From Persicaria tinctoria (lineage: Eukaryota > Streptophyta > Magnoliopsida > Caryophyllales > Polygonaceae), in the NCBI GenBank assembly GCA_037127255.1, contig JBANSL010000008.1, positions 5,604,896 through 5,668,895 of the forward strand: a DNA stretch of 64,000 nucleotides, given 5' to 3'. A model generated the notes under the pieces. The model saw only the letters and a list, made by a program, of their open reading frames with translations, did not search any database and had not been told where the DNA came from. The position numbers and the translations under genes are program-made. Shown one piece after another: positions 12,262-23,109 of this stretch (positions within the stretch are counted from its first letter, which is position 1; every line of letters starts with the position of its first letter).

Positions 12262-13161
12262 ATGGGTTCGCTTTCGAGCTTCGTAGTCTACTGCATCGCC
12301 TTGAGCATGGTCGCCACCCTTGCAGTGGCCGGTGAGTACTCCCCTTATTCGCCCTACTCGCCTCCATCTTACTACAAGTCTCCAAATTACTACTATTCAC
12401 CACCGCCACCAACCGAAAAGTACTCGCCCTATTACTCGCCACCTTCATACTACTCTCCTCCCACATATTCACCTCCTAAGTACTACTCACCACCATCATA
12501 CTATTCTCCTCCCACGTATTCGCCCCCTAAATACTACTCGCCACCCTCATACTACTCTCCTCCCACATATTCGCCTCCTAAATATTACTCTCCACCCTCA
12601 TACTACTCTCCTCCCACCTATTCGCCTCCTAAGTACTATTCGCCACCCTCATACTACTCTCCTCCCACATATTCTCCTCCAAAGTACTATTCACCACCCT
12701 CATACTACTCTCCTCCCACATATTCTCCCCCTAAGTACTACTCGCCACCCTCATACTACTCTCCTCCCACCTATTCGCCTCCCAAGTACTACTCCCCACC
12801 CTCATACTACTCTCCTCTAACATATTCACCTCCTAAGTACTACTCGCCACCTTCATACTACTCTCCTCCCACATATTCTCCCCCTAAGTACTACTCCCCA
12901 CCCTCATACTACTCTCCTCCCACATATTCTCCCCCTAAGTACTACTCGCCACCCTCATACTACTCCCCTCCCACATATTCGCCTCCTAAGTACTACTCAC
13001 CACCCTCATACTACTCTCCTCCAACATATTCACCTCCTAAGTACTACTCTCCTCCCACATATTCACCTCCTAAGTACTACTCATCACCTCCAAACTACTA
13101 CTCTCCTCCCTCATACTCCCCTCCTAAATACTACAACTCACCTCCTTATTACAAGAAGTAA
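12262..13161 (+). CDS. Extensin-like Tyr/Pro-rich cell-wall protein 1
   Basis: The single-exon gene encodes 299 aa. Residues 1 to about 23 form a secretion signal (MGSLSSFVVYCIALSMVATL) ending in AVAG. The mature part consists of Ser-Pro-Pro blocks separated by Tyr-Tyr and Lys. Twelve perfect or near-perfect 17-residue units SPPSYYSPPTYSPPKYY are encoded by 51-bp repeats at 12436-13047; one unit has Pro to Leu. A single SPPPP block lies just before the array, and the tail is NSPPYYKK. By family knowledge the prolines would be hydroxylated and glycosylated and the tyrosines cross-linked in the wall. The ATG at 12262 is chosen over an upstream non-ATG extension because it starts the signal peptide and is conserved in all three copies. 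A poly(A)-signal-like AATAAT lies near 13292. Confidence 0.92.
   Translation: MGSLSSFVVYCIALSMVATLAVAGEYSPYSPYSPPSYYKSPNYYYSPPPPTEKYSPYYSPPSYYSPPTYSPPKYYSPPSYYSPPTYSPPKYYSPPSYYSPPTYSPPKYYSPPSYYSPPTYSPPKYYSPPSYYSPPTYSPPKYYSPPSYYSPPTYSPPKYYSPPSYYSPPTYSPPKYYSPPSYYSPLTYSPPKYYSPPSYYSPPTYSPPKYYSPPSYYSPPTYSPPKYYSPPSYYSPPTYSPPKYYSPPSYYSPPTYSPPKYYSPPTYSPPKYYSSPPNYYSPPSYSPPKYYNSPPYYKK
12436..13047 (+). repeat. 51-bp coding tandem repeat, 12 units
   Basis: Twelve in-frame 51-bp units each encode SPPSYYSPPTYSPPKYY. Most differences between units are at third codon positions (for example TCG/TCA/TCC for Ser). The array lengths in the paralogues are 8 and 13 units. Confidence 0.9.
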
Positions 13162-13971
13162 TCTCTAGTGCGTTACAAAACTATCATACTATTTGTTTGA
13201 ATTCATTAGAAAATACTAATGTTATCTCTTGTGTATTTGTTGCCCATGTATCGGCAAATTATTGTACCTATTGTACTGCTTACATATTGAGAATAATGAA
13301 ATTATACTTATTTTGAATGGTGTCTTCATCCATGTTTGTATGACCAAACTCATTCCATCCCGTTTACCTTCATTCGGCCAACTCTTTATAACTAATCACA
13401 TTGGCTCCACTGGTCAACCACTGATGCGAACGGATAACTAACTAGCAAGGCAACCCGAATGAACCGAGGGTAGCCCACCAATAGGACGCTACATTCGTAT
13501 ACATGGGTCCATAAGCCCTAGCTTGTGAGACTGTCAAATCGACGTACAATTGGCGATGCTCGCGATAATCCAAAAGAAATTAAAAATCGGATCACCAACC
13601 AAGCCATCTCGGACAAGAGAAGAGGCAATTTTGTGAACTAAGCAGAAAAGAGAGGGTAAAAATCATTCAGGTGAAAACACTATTTCATAAATGCCTCCAT
13701 ATCATCATAGTATCGTTATCAGCTTCTGCAGCACAGTAGCTCCAGATCAATAGGTGCAAAACACCTGTTAGTTCTGAGATCCAAATGAGAGGGCTCTTCA
13801 AGGGAATAGGCTAGTGCTTTCATAAAATCAAAGAAACAAAGTTCGACAGATTTCAGAACATGCTCATCATCATCAGTCAGTCAACCAAAGGGTGATCCAA
13901 ACACTCTCAGGAAGGCAAAAGCAGAGCAAAACAATAAATGACTATAGCAAGTACATACATTGAGTTTTTAA

Positions 13972-14195
13972 ATAGAATCAACCCCAAATCCCATACACCA
14001 TGGACATATATTTTCATGTATTTTTTCATCGGTGCGTTTTTCATTATTTTAAAATTCTTACAATCTATTTGGTATTTTACAATTAAATAATTATAATTTT
14101 TCTTACAAATTTAAGATATTCTCTTTAAATATTTTAAAAAAAAATATTTTTAATAAAAAATAATATAAAAATATATTATTTATAAAAAATTGTGC
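13972..14195. other. Junction between units A and B
   Basis: This AT-rich spacer has no gene. Its right part (CCCCGAAAAAATTTCTGGATG) resembles the sequence just upstream of unit A at about 11168-11190, so the spacer belongs to the repeated neighbourhood. Confidence 0.4.
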
Positions 14196-14797
14196 TCACC
14201 CCGAAAAAATTTCTGGATGTGACCCTGGTTGTATACGTTTGCTTTTGAAAAAGTAGGAAACAAACTTAACAAGGGAACTTGAGATCCGAGGAGAGATGTC
14301 GTGGATGTGAAACAAGAATTCTTGATTAGCGATCAACCCAAATATCCTCTACTTTGCATCTACGTACATACTAACCCTGAATCCTTGATAATAGAAGTCT
14401 GGCTTCTTCTTTTTTCTTTTTTTTTATCTATTGTTATTGTTCGTCTGTACGACTGTATTCATCAAGCAAGGATGAAAGTTGGAGATAGAGTCATTATTGA
14501 TGGTATTCATAATGATTTGCTTGTTGTCAATCTTTTCGCTCTTTTAATCCACAAGACTTGTTCAATACATCAAATTTATTTATTTATTTTCATGGAAGAA
14601 AAGTGCTGAGTTTGCTGTCAAACGTTGAACAATCAATGGAGGCAGTTGAAAGGTACACACAAACTAGATTGGATTAAAGAAAAAAGAAAGTCGTAGGCTG
14701 TTTTCATAAGATTAATTAAAGTGTTGGGGATCTCAGATATATTGATCATTTAAAGAATGGACGTGTTAACCAATTCAAACACGAGTTAATTGATTTC

Positions 14798-15202
14798 CGT
14801 TGAAAGTGTAGCTTAGACACTTATGATTCAAGCTTAGTTTTATGTTTGTTTGAATTTCTGTTATTTAAGTTAAGAGTCAAGAACAAGTTACTCGATGTAG
14901 ATGAAGCCTGTGAGCTGTAGTCAACATAGAGGAGAGTCAGTTTAAGTTAGTTTTCTAGCAGTTGAGTTTGGCTAAGTTAGTGGATGTAGTGGAGCTTAGC
15001 CTAGCAGTTATGAAGTTAGTTTCTGTGTGTGTATGTAGTCAAGTGTGTAGCAGTTTTCTATTTTTTGAATCAGAGAAGTTATTGGCTCAAGTTTGGTTCT
15101 CTCATTCGACACAATTTTGTGGACTTGGTAGATCACAGATTCAAGTATCTGTGCTTGCCTTGTGCAGCTGTGAGTGTGGTTATTTGGGGCTCTATTCCAA
15201 CA
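14798..15202 (+). repeat. Copia 5' LTR
   Basis: This 405-bp repeat matches 22705-23109 with about four substitutions, including the first base (C for T). That change departs from the canonical TG end, so new cDNA integration from this copy would depend on the 3' LTR end. Confidence 0.9.
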
Positions 15203-15204
15203 AT

Positions 15205-15216
15205 TGGTATCAGAGC
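15205..15216 (+). other. Copia primer-binding site
   Basis: TGGTATCAGAGC, two bases after the 5' LTR, matches initiator-Met tRNA. Confidence 0.85.
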
Positions 15217-15313
15217 AGAGATCAAAAGATCTCATCGGGTTTATCTTCTGGGAATTGAGTGGCGTGAGGATTAAACACAGGGAAACACTTGTGAGAATCC
15301 TGTGTTCAGCAAT

Positions 15314-15842
15314 ATGCAGAACAATAGAGGAGGAGGGGTTGGCAATCCTCAGTTGCCAATCTTCAAAGGAGTGAACTATCACTTCTGGAGCCTTAAGATG
15401 ACCACTTTGTTCAAATCACAGGAAGTTTGGAACCTTGTTGATTTGGAACCTTGTTGATCAAGGGTTTGAAGATGCAGATCCTCCAGAGCCAGATCAAGCT
15501 TTGAGAGATAAAAGAAAGAAAGACTCTAAGGCACTTTTCATGATTCAAAGTACTCTAGATGATGAAGTCTTTCCAAGGATAGCAGCCTCTACAACTGCTC
15601 AGGATGCTTGGGAAGTTTTGAAGCAAGAATACATGGGATATGGGAGAGTAATTACAGTCAAGTTGCAGACCTTAAGAAAGGAGTTTGAGACTCTGGTCAT
15701 GCAAGAGAAAGAGACTCTTGTCTCGAGTATCTGGTATTGTCAACCATATGAGGACATATGGAGAGACTATGAGCAGTGAGACCATAGTGAGTAAGGTCTT
15801 GAGAAGTCTTACAAAGAGGTATGATCATGTAGTTGCAGCAAT
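15314..15842 (+). pseudogene. Copia gag, 5' portion, frameshifted
   Basis: The ATG at 15314 opens a gag amino terminus typical of plant copia (LPIFKGVNYHFWSLKM). The frame is lost at 15427-15458, where the 16-base word TTGGAACCTTGTTGAT is present twice in tandem; 16 is not a multiple of three. A second frame change lies near 15715-15735, between an open segment ending at 15779 and one ending at the CACTA insertion. Capsid-like sequence (DKRKKDSKALFMIQSTLDDE) follows the first break. The transposon at 15843 then separates this part from the rest of gag, so no full Gag can be made. Confidence 0.85.
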
Positions 15843-15867
15843 CACTAGTACAAATACACCCTTTCAC

Positions 15868-16073
15868 GGCGTTTGAAAAACGCCATAGAAGACAAAACAT
15901 GGCGTTTTTAAACGCCATGCCCAAACGCCGTCGAAGCCGACGCCGTGCTTTTGTCCACTATTTTATGGCGTTTGCCAAACGCCATAGAAAATGTAATCCA
16001 TGACGTTTTTTAAACGCCATGAATTCTTTTGTATTTTTTTAAAGTGCACATTGCATGACGTTTTTCAAACGCC
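15868..16073. repeat. CACTA left subterminal hairpin repeats
   Basis: Five copies of a self-complementary motif of 16-17 bases occur here: GGCGTTTGAAAAACGCC, GGCGTTTTTAAACGCC, GGCGTTTGCCAAACGCC and two with GACGTTT arms. Repeated subterminal motifs of this kind are the binding sites of the DNA-binding transposase in known En/Spm elements; that role is inferred here. Confidence 0.8.
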
Positions 16074-16279
16074 ATAGAATTTCATTTATTTAAAAAAAAA
16101 AGAACAATAACAATTAATACAATACAATACTACAATACAAGTCTGCTTTGACATACTCCACGTTGGCACATCAATTACATTGCATCAGTTGTATAAAACA
16201 AAAATTACATTGCATTAGTAGCTTCTCTTCAAAGCACAATTACCTTACTCATACTAAAGCATATAAATAATTAAAAATG

Positions 16280-17360
16280 GTTGTAAAATTAGCCAATTAA
16301 GTCCTTGTGAGTTGTGACAACTCGAAGGCATCCTATACTAAGTCGACTTCAACTCCTTTCGTTGTTATACACCTGTAACATAATCAAAAGACTAAATGGA
16401 TAACTACAATGAAAAAGTACACAAGCCACACCACAAACAAAATGAAGGATTCACTCTACAAGTGCTATATTTTTTTAATCCAAGTCTCATAGAGTTGAAT
16501 AACTTGTACCTAAATCTTTTTGCGAATGAACTAAATCAAGTAGAAAGAACTCAACCAAATGTAGAAAACACCAACTGTAATATATATATTTTCATCTTTA
16601 TTGATTTTTAAAAAAAAAAATTAGTCTTATAGTTACAACTTACAAAGTTTATGAAGATTTTCTCATATTTCCTGAATTGTCAAACAACATGCCACATTAT
16701 AAGAGTTGAAAGGTAATAGAAAGCTTACCCAGGAATCAATTTTTTCACTTATGGATCCACATTCATCGTCAAGCCCCTGGTACCATTAAACATGAAGTAT
16801 AAGTTAATATGAGAAAGTGAAGCGCAGTCAAAATAATACATCAACAAATATGTCGAAGAGATCACAAATCTTTTCTTTAGTGCATGATCTATAGTATATT
16901 TCACTTACATCATTTCTTTGTCTTCAAGCCTGGGTCCTTGAAAATCATCACCACTTTCTCTTCGCTGCTCAACTACCCGCGATATAATATAATAGAAGTA
17001 TGTTATGGCTAAAGAAAATTTACAATAAGTAATAGCTCACATTGCTAGGGAACACTAGCCAGAACAACAACCATAAATTGGTAATAATAAAATAAAATAA
17101 ATAATCTAAGAAAAAGTTTTAATATAAAAAGGGCTTGAATTAAGATACTTTAAAACAAAGTAATAAACCCATTAAAAGTAGTACTTATAACAGCATAAGA
17201 TCACAATTGAGATGATTAACACAATGTGAGAAAAAAAAAAGGCATTGGCTATCTTTTACCTTATTGATCGGAGAAGAGGCAATTGTTTTGATCATCTCAA
17301 CAATCTCCTTCTTTGTCCGATGAAACTTCTCATCTTTATCTTGATTCACTGAACTACTCG
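16280..17360 (-). other. Possible spliced segments inside CACTA
   Basis: On the minus strand several short open segments lie between plausible splice sites. They are about 17260-17355 (EKFHRTKKEIVEMIKTIASS, then AATAAG/GTAAAAG), about 16910-16985 (EQRREESGDDFQG) and about 16729-16780 (GLDDECGSISEKIDSW, then GTAAGC). An acceptor-like site near 16370 is followed quickly by a stop. They could be exons of a transcription unit downstream of the captured aldehyde-oxidase exons, or relics of an element gene. I do not recognise the protein. Confidence 0.3.
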
Positions 17361-17489
17361 TTATTTTAAAATCAGGAACATTTACAAAGTTAGTTTATAG
17401 TTATTAATTGAATAATAAAGGTACAACACTTAAAAAAACATACGATGAAAATATCTATCAATTACAAAACAAGGTAAATAAGTTCCAAT

Positions 17490-17629
17490 TCCCAATACCT
17501 TCATCTGCTGTAATTGAACAACCATCCATACTACATAGAAGTGCAAGACATGAATTAATTGTGTAATCATCCATTTGATCCGTCGGTGGTCAAACTTGGA
17601 AACCAGAACTATGCAAGAACCACAACCAC
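17490..17629 (-). pseudogene. Captured aldehyde oxidase exon 2 fragment
   Basis: After an acceptor (GCGCAG at 17630-17635) the minus strand encodes GGCGSCIVLVSKFD. Following a one-base frame change near 17580-17590 it encodes DDYTINSCLALLCSMDGCS. Both match the amino-terminal [2Fe-2S] domain of plant aldehyde oxidase/xanthine dehydrogenase (pattern CGEGGCGACVVLLSKYDP and ...SCLTLLCS). The match fades after GIGN. The frame change and truncation make it non-functional. Confidence 0.75.
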
Positions 17630-18114
17630 CTGCGCTAAGTGAATTAAGGTCAATGCAAGACATGAATTAACCATCCATATATGTTGCTTTAATTAAGTGA
17701 TGAATGACAAGCAAAGACATAATGCTTCAACAAGAACTTCTTCACTGGAAAATAAATTCATAAGCCCCTCTTCCAAGTTTCAAATTGAGTTACATAATGC
17801 TTGAACAAGAAATAACTCTAACGTTGCGCGAACACACACATTGTAGTCATAACACGAGTGGGTAGACTTCATACGTGCAAGGGAGTAATGGTGTATGTGA
17901 TGGATTGGAGACACCTCACTCATATCTAACCCGATCCACCACCCGTTTTTCCATCCCTACTCCCTAGTCATATGATTTCTATCAATTCAACAACCAAAAT
18001 CCATAAACATTATACCCAAAGTGGAATCTAAATTCAAGTACCTTACAAGAACAAGATAAAGAAGATCCATATAACCATTAAATGTCAAAAAAAACATTAG
18101 AGAAAAAGAGGGAC

Positions 18115-18238
18115 CTCCGCTGTAGCCGAGCTTGACGCTCTTGAAAGGAGTGGAGGAGCGCAAGAACTCAGCAAGGGTAGTTGAAGGGTGAATGGCTGGG
18201 ACCTCAAATCTCTCTCCATTTACTGCAAACACCAGATT
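18115..18238 (-). pseudogene. Captured aldehyde oxidase exon 1 fragment
   Basis: The minus strand encodes VFAVNGERFEVPAIHPSTTL and then AEFLRSSTPFKSVKLGYSG, ending at a donor GGAG/GTCC (18114-18113). This matches the start of plant aldehyde oxidases. The first cluster-binding Cys, expected in KLGCGEGGCGAC, is Tyr here. The intron to the next fragment (about 485 bp) is retained, so capture was from genomic DNA rather than cDNA. No in-frame ATG lies directly upstream. Confidence 0.8.
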
Positions 18239-18839
18239 CCTCCTGCTTAAATTATTAGGAACTATTCCTCAAAAAAGAAATTATTAGGAACTAAAGATTT
18301 CCAATTGATTTAATTTCCTAGTAAATGAAACCCTAAATAGATTTCTAACTCCAAGAACCCTAATTTGAAAAAACTGAAGAGCCATCAATGGAAGGTTACA
18401 ACCCTCAGATTCCATCATTTCAAGGTTATAAATAGCAAATCGGAAGATTTTAATTTACCTTGGACCTTGCAAAACTTAAGGATTGTAGTCGAGCATCCTC
18501 TTCACTGGTATTATCTTCCCACTAGATCAGGAAAGGGTGGTACGAGAGAGAGAAAATGAGAGCGATTGCCAAAGAGGATAGAGGAGGAGGCGACACGAGG
18601 TTAACTAGGGCGGTGCCGGCGAGAGCAACAACGACGGGATAGTGCTTCTCTGGTTCAATTTCAGGTTTAAGGGAAGGAAATTGGGAGAAGAGAGAGATGA
18701 TGAGAGGAGCGGTAGTAGCGAAAGTGATTTAGGTTATGTCGAGAAGCCGAGAAGCTTCTGTTCTATACTTCTTTCTTTTATTGCCGCTCAATAATTTGGC
18801 CCAAAATTTTGTATTAAAAAAAATTGCCCCTAATTCTAT

Positions 18840-19090
18840 GGCGTTTCTGAAACGCCATAAAATTTACGGCGTTTAAAAAACGTCATAATATTTACGGCGT
18901 TTAAAAAAACGCCATAAAATTTAGTTCACAAATTTTAGTTTTATTATCATGGCATTTTGTAAACGCCGTAAATTTAACGGCGTTTGCAAAACGCCATAAA
19001 TAAATTATGTGTTACAAATTCATGACATTTTTGCATTTAAACGTCATAGAAGGCATTTTTTATGACATTTTTTTTAAAACGCCATCTTTT
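18840..19090. repeat. CACTA right subterminal hairpin repeats
   Basis: At least six copies or near-copies of the GGCGTTT-n-AAACGCC hairpin motif are separated by ATAAAATTTA-like spacers. They mirror the left subterminal region at 15868-16073. Confidence 0.8.
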
Positions 19091-19122
19091 AAATGTCATT
19101 AATGACCTCATATGTAGTAGTG

Positions 19123-22100
19123 AATTGAAGAATCAAAAGATCTGTCTGTGTACAGATTTGAAGAATTGTCCAGCTCCTTGCAAGCTCATGAAGAGAGATT
19201 GAGTAGGTCAAGTGAGCAGAAGGAAGAGAAGGTTTTTCAAGTGAAAGATGAAAATCAGAAGAGTAAGAATGAGGGTTCTTCAAGTAGGGGTGGCTTCAGA
19301 GGAGGTCACAAAGGAAGAGGCAACTATAGAGGTGGTCAAAGAGGTAGAGGAGGAAGAGGCTATGGCAGAGGTCAATACAGTGGCTCAGGTAGAGGAAATG
19401 GAGGTGAGCAAGGAAAGGAACAGTGGAAGGATTCCAATAGGAATCAAGGTAATGACTCAAGGCAACAGAAGAGTGGCATTAGATGCTACTACTGCAAGAA
19501 ATTTGGGCACAAGGAGGCTTTTTGTTGGGAGAAACAGGAGAATGAGCAAAAGGGAGTGAACTATACAGAAAAGAATGAGCAAGAAGAAAGGTTGTTCATG
19601 GCTTTGTCTTCATTTGGAGATACTGCAAGCAGCATGTGGTATCTTGACAGTGGTTGCTCAAACCATATGTCAAGTTCAAGAGAAATGTTTAGAGAGCTTG
19701 ATGAATCTAAGAAGGGAAGTGTCAAGCTAGGAGACAACAAAGTGTTAAAGGTTGAAGGTAGAGGAACCATTGTGATCAAGAGTGAGCAAGGAGGAGAGAA
19801 GTCCTTGCAAGATGTTCAGTATGTGCCCGGGCTTGCTCATAATCTGTTGAGTGTTGGTCAGCTCCAAGAGACAGGCTATTCAGTGTTATTTGATGAAGAT
19901 GCTTGTGTGATCAGAGACAAGAGAACAGGTGAAGTTGTTGTGAGAGTGAGCATGACTAAAAATAGAATGTTTCCTCTTGATTTGGCAAGAGGTGTGAATA
20001 GAGCAATGACAGTGAAAGGAAGTGATGAGTCAAAGTTGTGGCATCACAGGTATGGGCACTTAAACATTCAGAGTTTGAAGATGCTCAGTACAAAATCAAT
20101 GGTTAATGGTCTACCAAAGGTAGATGAGTTAGATTTATGTGAAGGTTGTGTGTATGGAAAGCAGTTTAAGGGACCTTTTCCAACTGGTGAAGCCTGGAGA
20201 GCTAGTGAATGTTTAGAATTGGTTCATGCAGATCTCTGTGGACCTATGCAAACAGATTCACTAGGAGGAAGCAAGTATTTCTTTCTCATAACTGATGATT
20301 TCAGTAGAATGAGTTGGATTTACTTTCTGAGATTGAAGTCTGAAGCCTTTGAGTGCTTCAAGAAGTTTAAAGCTCTCACAGAAAAACAGTCAGGCAAGGT
20401 GTTGAAGGCTTTGAGAACTGATAGAGGAGGAGAGTTCATGTCTTTTGAGTTCATGTCATGGTGTGAAGAGAATGGCATAAGGAGAGAGCTAACAACACCC
20501 TATACACCAGAGCAAAATGGGGTGGCTGAAAGGAAGAACAGAACTGTAGTTGAGATGGCAAGATGCATGCTGAAGGCAAGGAGGTTGCCAAACCAGTTTT
20601 GGTGTGAGGCAGTGGCTACAACTGTGTATATTCTCAATATTTCTCCAACAAAAGTTGTTGAGAATAGGACACCTTTTGAGGTGTGGAGAGAAAAGAAGCC
20701 ATCTGTTGGCCATCTCAAGGTGTTTGGATGTGTGGCCTATGCAATGGTGAATTTAAGGTCAAAGTTAGATGACAAAGCTGAGAAGTGCATTTTTATTGGT
20801 TATGCAGTTCAGTCAAAAGCTTACAAGTTGTACAATCCAGTGAGTAAGAAAACTATAGTGAGTAGAAATGTAGTTTTCAATGAAGATGTGAGTTGGGACT
20901 GGGAGAAGCCAACAAGTGATCAAGGTGTTAGAGATGTGGTGAATATTGACAGTTCAAGTGCAGAAACTTGTGAAGAGAATATGTTTGAAGATGATGGTGA
21001 TAATGATCAGAATGGGAGTACTCCTGGATCACCTGCACAACAGTCAAGCTCATCTGGTAGCCAACATTCATCCCCTTCAAGCTCATCAAGTGAAACTCCT
21101 CCAAGGAGATTCAGATCACTCTCAGACATCTATGCCAGTTGTGGATTTGCACTTGCAGCAGCAGATCCAGAAAGCTTTGAAGAAGCTAAGGGTGAGGGCA
21201 AATGGATGAAAGCTATGAGAGAAGAGATGAATGCTATCCAGAGAAATGAAACTTGGAATTTGGTTGAATTGCCAGCAGAAAAGAGAGCAATTGGCCTGAA
21301 ATGGGTGTTTAGAACCAAGTTTAATACAGATGGAAGTGTTGCAAAGCATAAGGCAAGGCTGGTGGCCAAAGGTTATGCACAACAAGAGGGGATTGACTTT
21401 GAAGAAACCTTCTCACCAGTGGTGAGAATTGAGACAGTAAGAGTGGTATTGGCCTTAGCTGCTCAGTGGAAACTGAAGGTGTATCAGTTGGATGTCAAGT
21501 CTGCATTTTTGAATGGAGAACTTCAAAAAGAAGTGTATGTTGAGCAGCCTATTGGTTTTGTGAAAGCTGGTGAAGAGAATAAAGTCCTAAGGTTCAAGAA
21601 AGCCATGTATGGATTAAAGCAAGCTCCACGAGCTTGGTACAGCAGAATTGATTCTTTCTTTGAAAAGAATGGTTTTAGCAGAAGTGAGAATGAACCTACC
21701 TTGTATGCGAAAGGTAGAGGAAAGAAGGAGTTTATAGTGGTGTGTTTGTATGTGGATGATATCATCTACTTTAGCACATCACAGAAAATGTTGAGTGAGT
21801 TCAAAAGATCCATGATGGAAGAATTTGAGATGACAGATTTGAATGAATTGAAGTACTTTCTCGGGTTGGAGATAGATCAACAAGAAGAGGGCATCTATCT
21901 ATGTCAGAAGAAATATGCCAAGGATCTACTGAAGAAGTTCCATATGGAGGGATGTGATGTAGCATACACACCCATGAATGTGAATGAGAAACTGCACAGA
22001 GAGGATGGAACTGGAGTTGCAGATGAGAGAATGTATAGAAGTCTGGTGGGAGGCTTGAATTACTTGGCACATACAAGGCCAGACATCACCTTTTCTGTAA

Positions 22101-22723
22101 GTGTGGTGTCAAGGTTTATGCATGGTCCAACAAAGCAGCATATGGGAGCAGCCAAGAGAGTTCTCAAGTACATTGCAGGAACTCTAGATCATGGCCTTTG
22201 GTATGGAAGGAAGGAAGAGTTCAAGCTTCAAGGATTCACTGACAGTGATTGGGCTGGATGTTTGGATGACAGAAAGAGTACCTCAGGCTCAGTCTTCAGC
22301 TTTGGTACAGGAGTTGTAACTTGGAGCTCAAAGAAGCAAGAGACAGTTGCTCTGTCATCTTCTGAAGCTGAGTATGTAGCTGCAGGAGCAGCAGCAAAAC
22401 AAGCTATGTGGTTGAAAAAGTTGCTTGATGATATGGGTTGCAAGCAGGGAGGAGCAACAGAGCTTTGGTGTGACAACAGGTCTGCAATTGCCATGACAAA
22501 GAATCCTGCATTTCATGCCAGGACCAAGCATATTGAAGTGCAGCATCACTTCATTCGAGTGTTGGTTACAAAGGAAGAAATTGTGCTAAGATTCTGTGGC
22601 ACAAATGATCAAAATGCAGATTTGATGACCAAGTCTTTGAGCATAGCAAAGCATCAGTTTTTCATGGAAAGACTTGGAATGAGAAAGCTCGAATCAAGGG
22701 GTGGTGTTGAAAGTGTAGCTTAG
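19123..22723 (+). CDS. Copia gag C-terminus plus intact pol
   Basis: The frame stays open from the CACTA target copy to the stop at 22723, about 1190 residues from the first possible start at 19148. In order it shows a Gly/Arg-rich nucleocapsid region with a CCHC knuckle (CYYCKKFGHKEAFC, about 19484), the aspartic protease motif WYLDSGCSNHM (about 19638), the HHCC integrase region (HRYGHLN ... CEGC), and the integrase core with its acidic residues (VHADLCGP, LRTDRGGEF, PEQNGVAERKN). Copia reverse transcriptase follows with YVDDI (about 21751), then RNase H (TDSDWAGC, SSSEAEY). The stop lies inside the 3' LTR. Pol has no visible lesion, while gag is broken three ways, so this copy can at most supply Pol functions. 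Confidence 0.93.
22696..22704 (+). other. Copia polypurine tract
   Basis: AAGGGGTGG directly precedes the 3' LTR start at 22705 and is the expected plus-strand primer. Confidence 0.6.
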
Positions 22724-23109
22724 ACACTTATAATTCAAGCTTAGTTTTATGTTTGTTTGAATTTCTGTTATTTAAGTTAAGAGTCAAGAACAAGTTACTC
22801 GATGTAGATGAAGCATGTGAGCTGTAGTCGACATAGAGGAGAGTCAGTTTAAGTTAGTTTTCTAGCAGTTGAGTTTGGCTAAGTTAGTGGATGTAGTGGA
22901 GCTTAGCCTAGCAGTTATGAAGTTAGTTTCTGTGTGTGTATGTAGTCAAGTGTGTAGCAGTTTTCTATTTTTTGAATCAGAGAAGTTATTGGCTCAAGTT
23001 TGGTTCTCTCATTCGACACAATTTTGTGGACTTGGTAGATCACAGATTCAAGTATCTGTGCTTGCCTTGTGCAGCTGTGAGTGTGGTTATTTGGGGCTCT
23101 ATTCCAACA
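22705..23109 (+). repeat. Copia 3' LTR
   Basis: This is the 405-bp partner of the 5' LTR with the canonical TG start. Its end lies 449 bases upstream of the TATA box of extensin gene 2. Confidence 0.9.

Larger units (their letters stand above)
11168..13972 (+). repeat. Tandem unit A (extensin segment copy 1)
   Basis: This is the first of three homologous units. Homology starts near the words TTCTGGAT and GTATACGTTTGCTTT and runs through the extensin gene. It ends near TTGAGTTTTTAAA at about 13972, inside sequence that in unit C is the downstream flank of PABN. Relative to unit C it lacks about 300 bases upstream of the promoter and carries a 176-bp retroposon-like insert. Confidence 0.8.
15843..19122. 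mobile_element. CACTA (En/Spm) transposon inserted in copia gag
   Basis: The 3280-bp element is flanked by the 3-bp duplication AAT (15840-15842 and 19123-19125). Its ends are CACTAGTACAAATA and, on the other strand, CACTACTACATATGAGG, diagnostic of CACTA elements. The gag frame resumes in phase after the insertion. Subterminal regions contain repeated hairpin-like motifs GGCGTTT-n-AAACGCC. No long transposase frame is seen, so it is non-autonomous. The interior carries fragments of an aldehyde-oxidase-type gene on the minus strand. Confidence 0.93.
14798..23109 (+). mobile_element. Ty1-copia LTR retrotransposon in unit B
   Basis: The element is 8312 bp, of which 3280 bp is a nested CACTA transposon. 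The 405-bp LTRs (14798-15202 and 22705-23109) have ends of the TGTTGAAAG/TTCCAACA type; the 5' LTR begins CG because of one substitution. I count about four differences between the LTRs. The 5-bp target duplication is ATTTC (14793-14797 and 23110-23114). Unit C has the uninterrupted sequence GATTTCATGTTTAG, which confirms the insertion point. The domain order protease, integrase, reverse transcriptase, RNase H defines copia. It sits in the upstream region of extensin gene 2. Confidence 0.95.

Noticed and set aside
12320..12820. His/Thr/Leu-rich frame overlapping extensin gene 1 (also at 23752-24501 and 28787-29653)
   Set aside because: It is a shifted reading of the 51-bp repeat; it is open only because the repeat length is a multiple of three.
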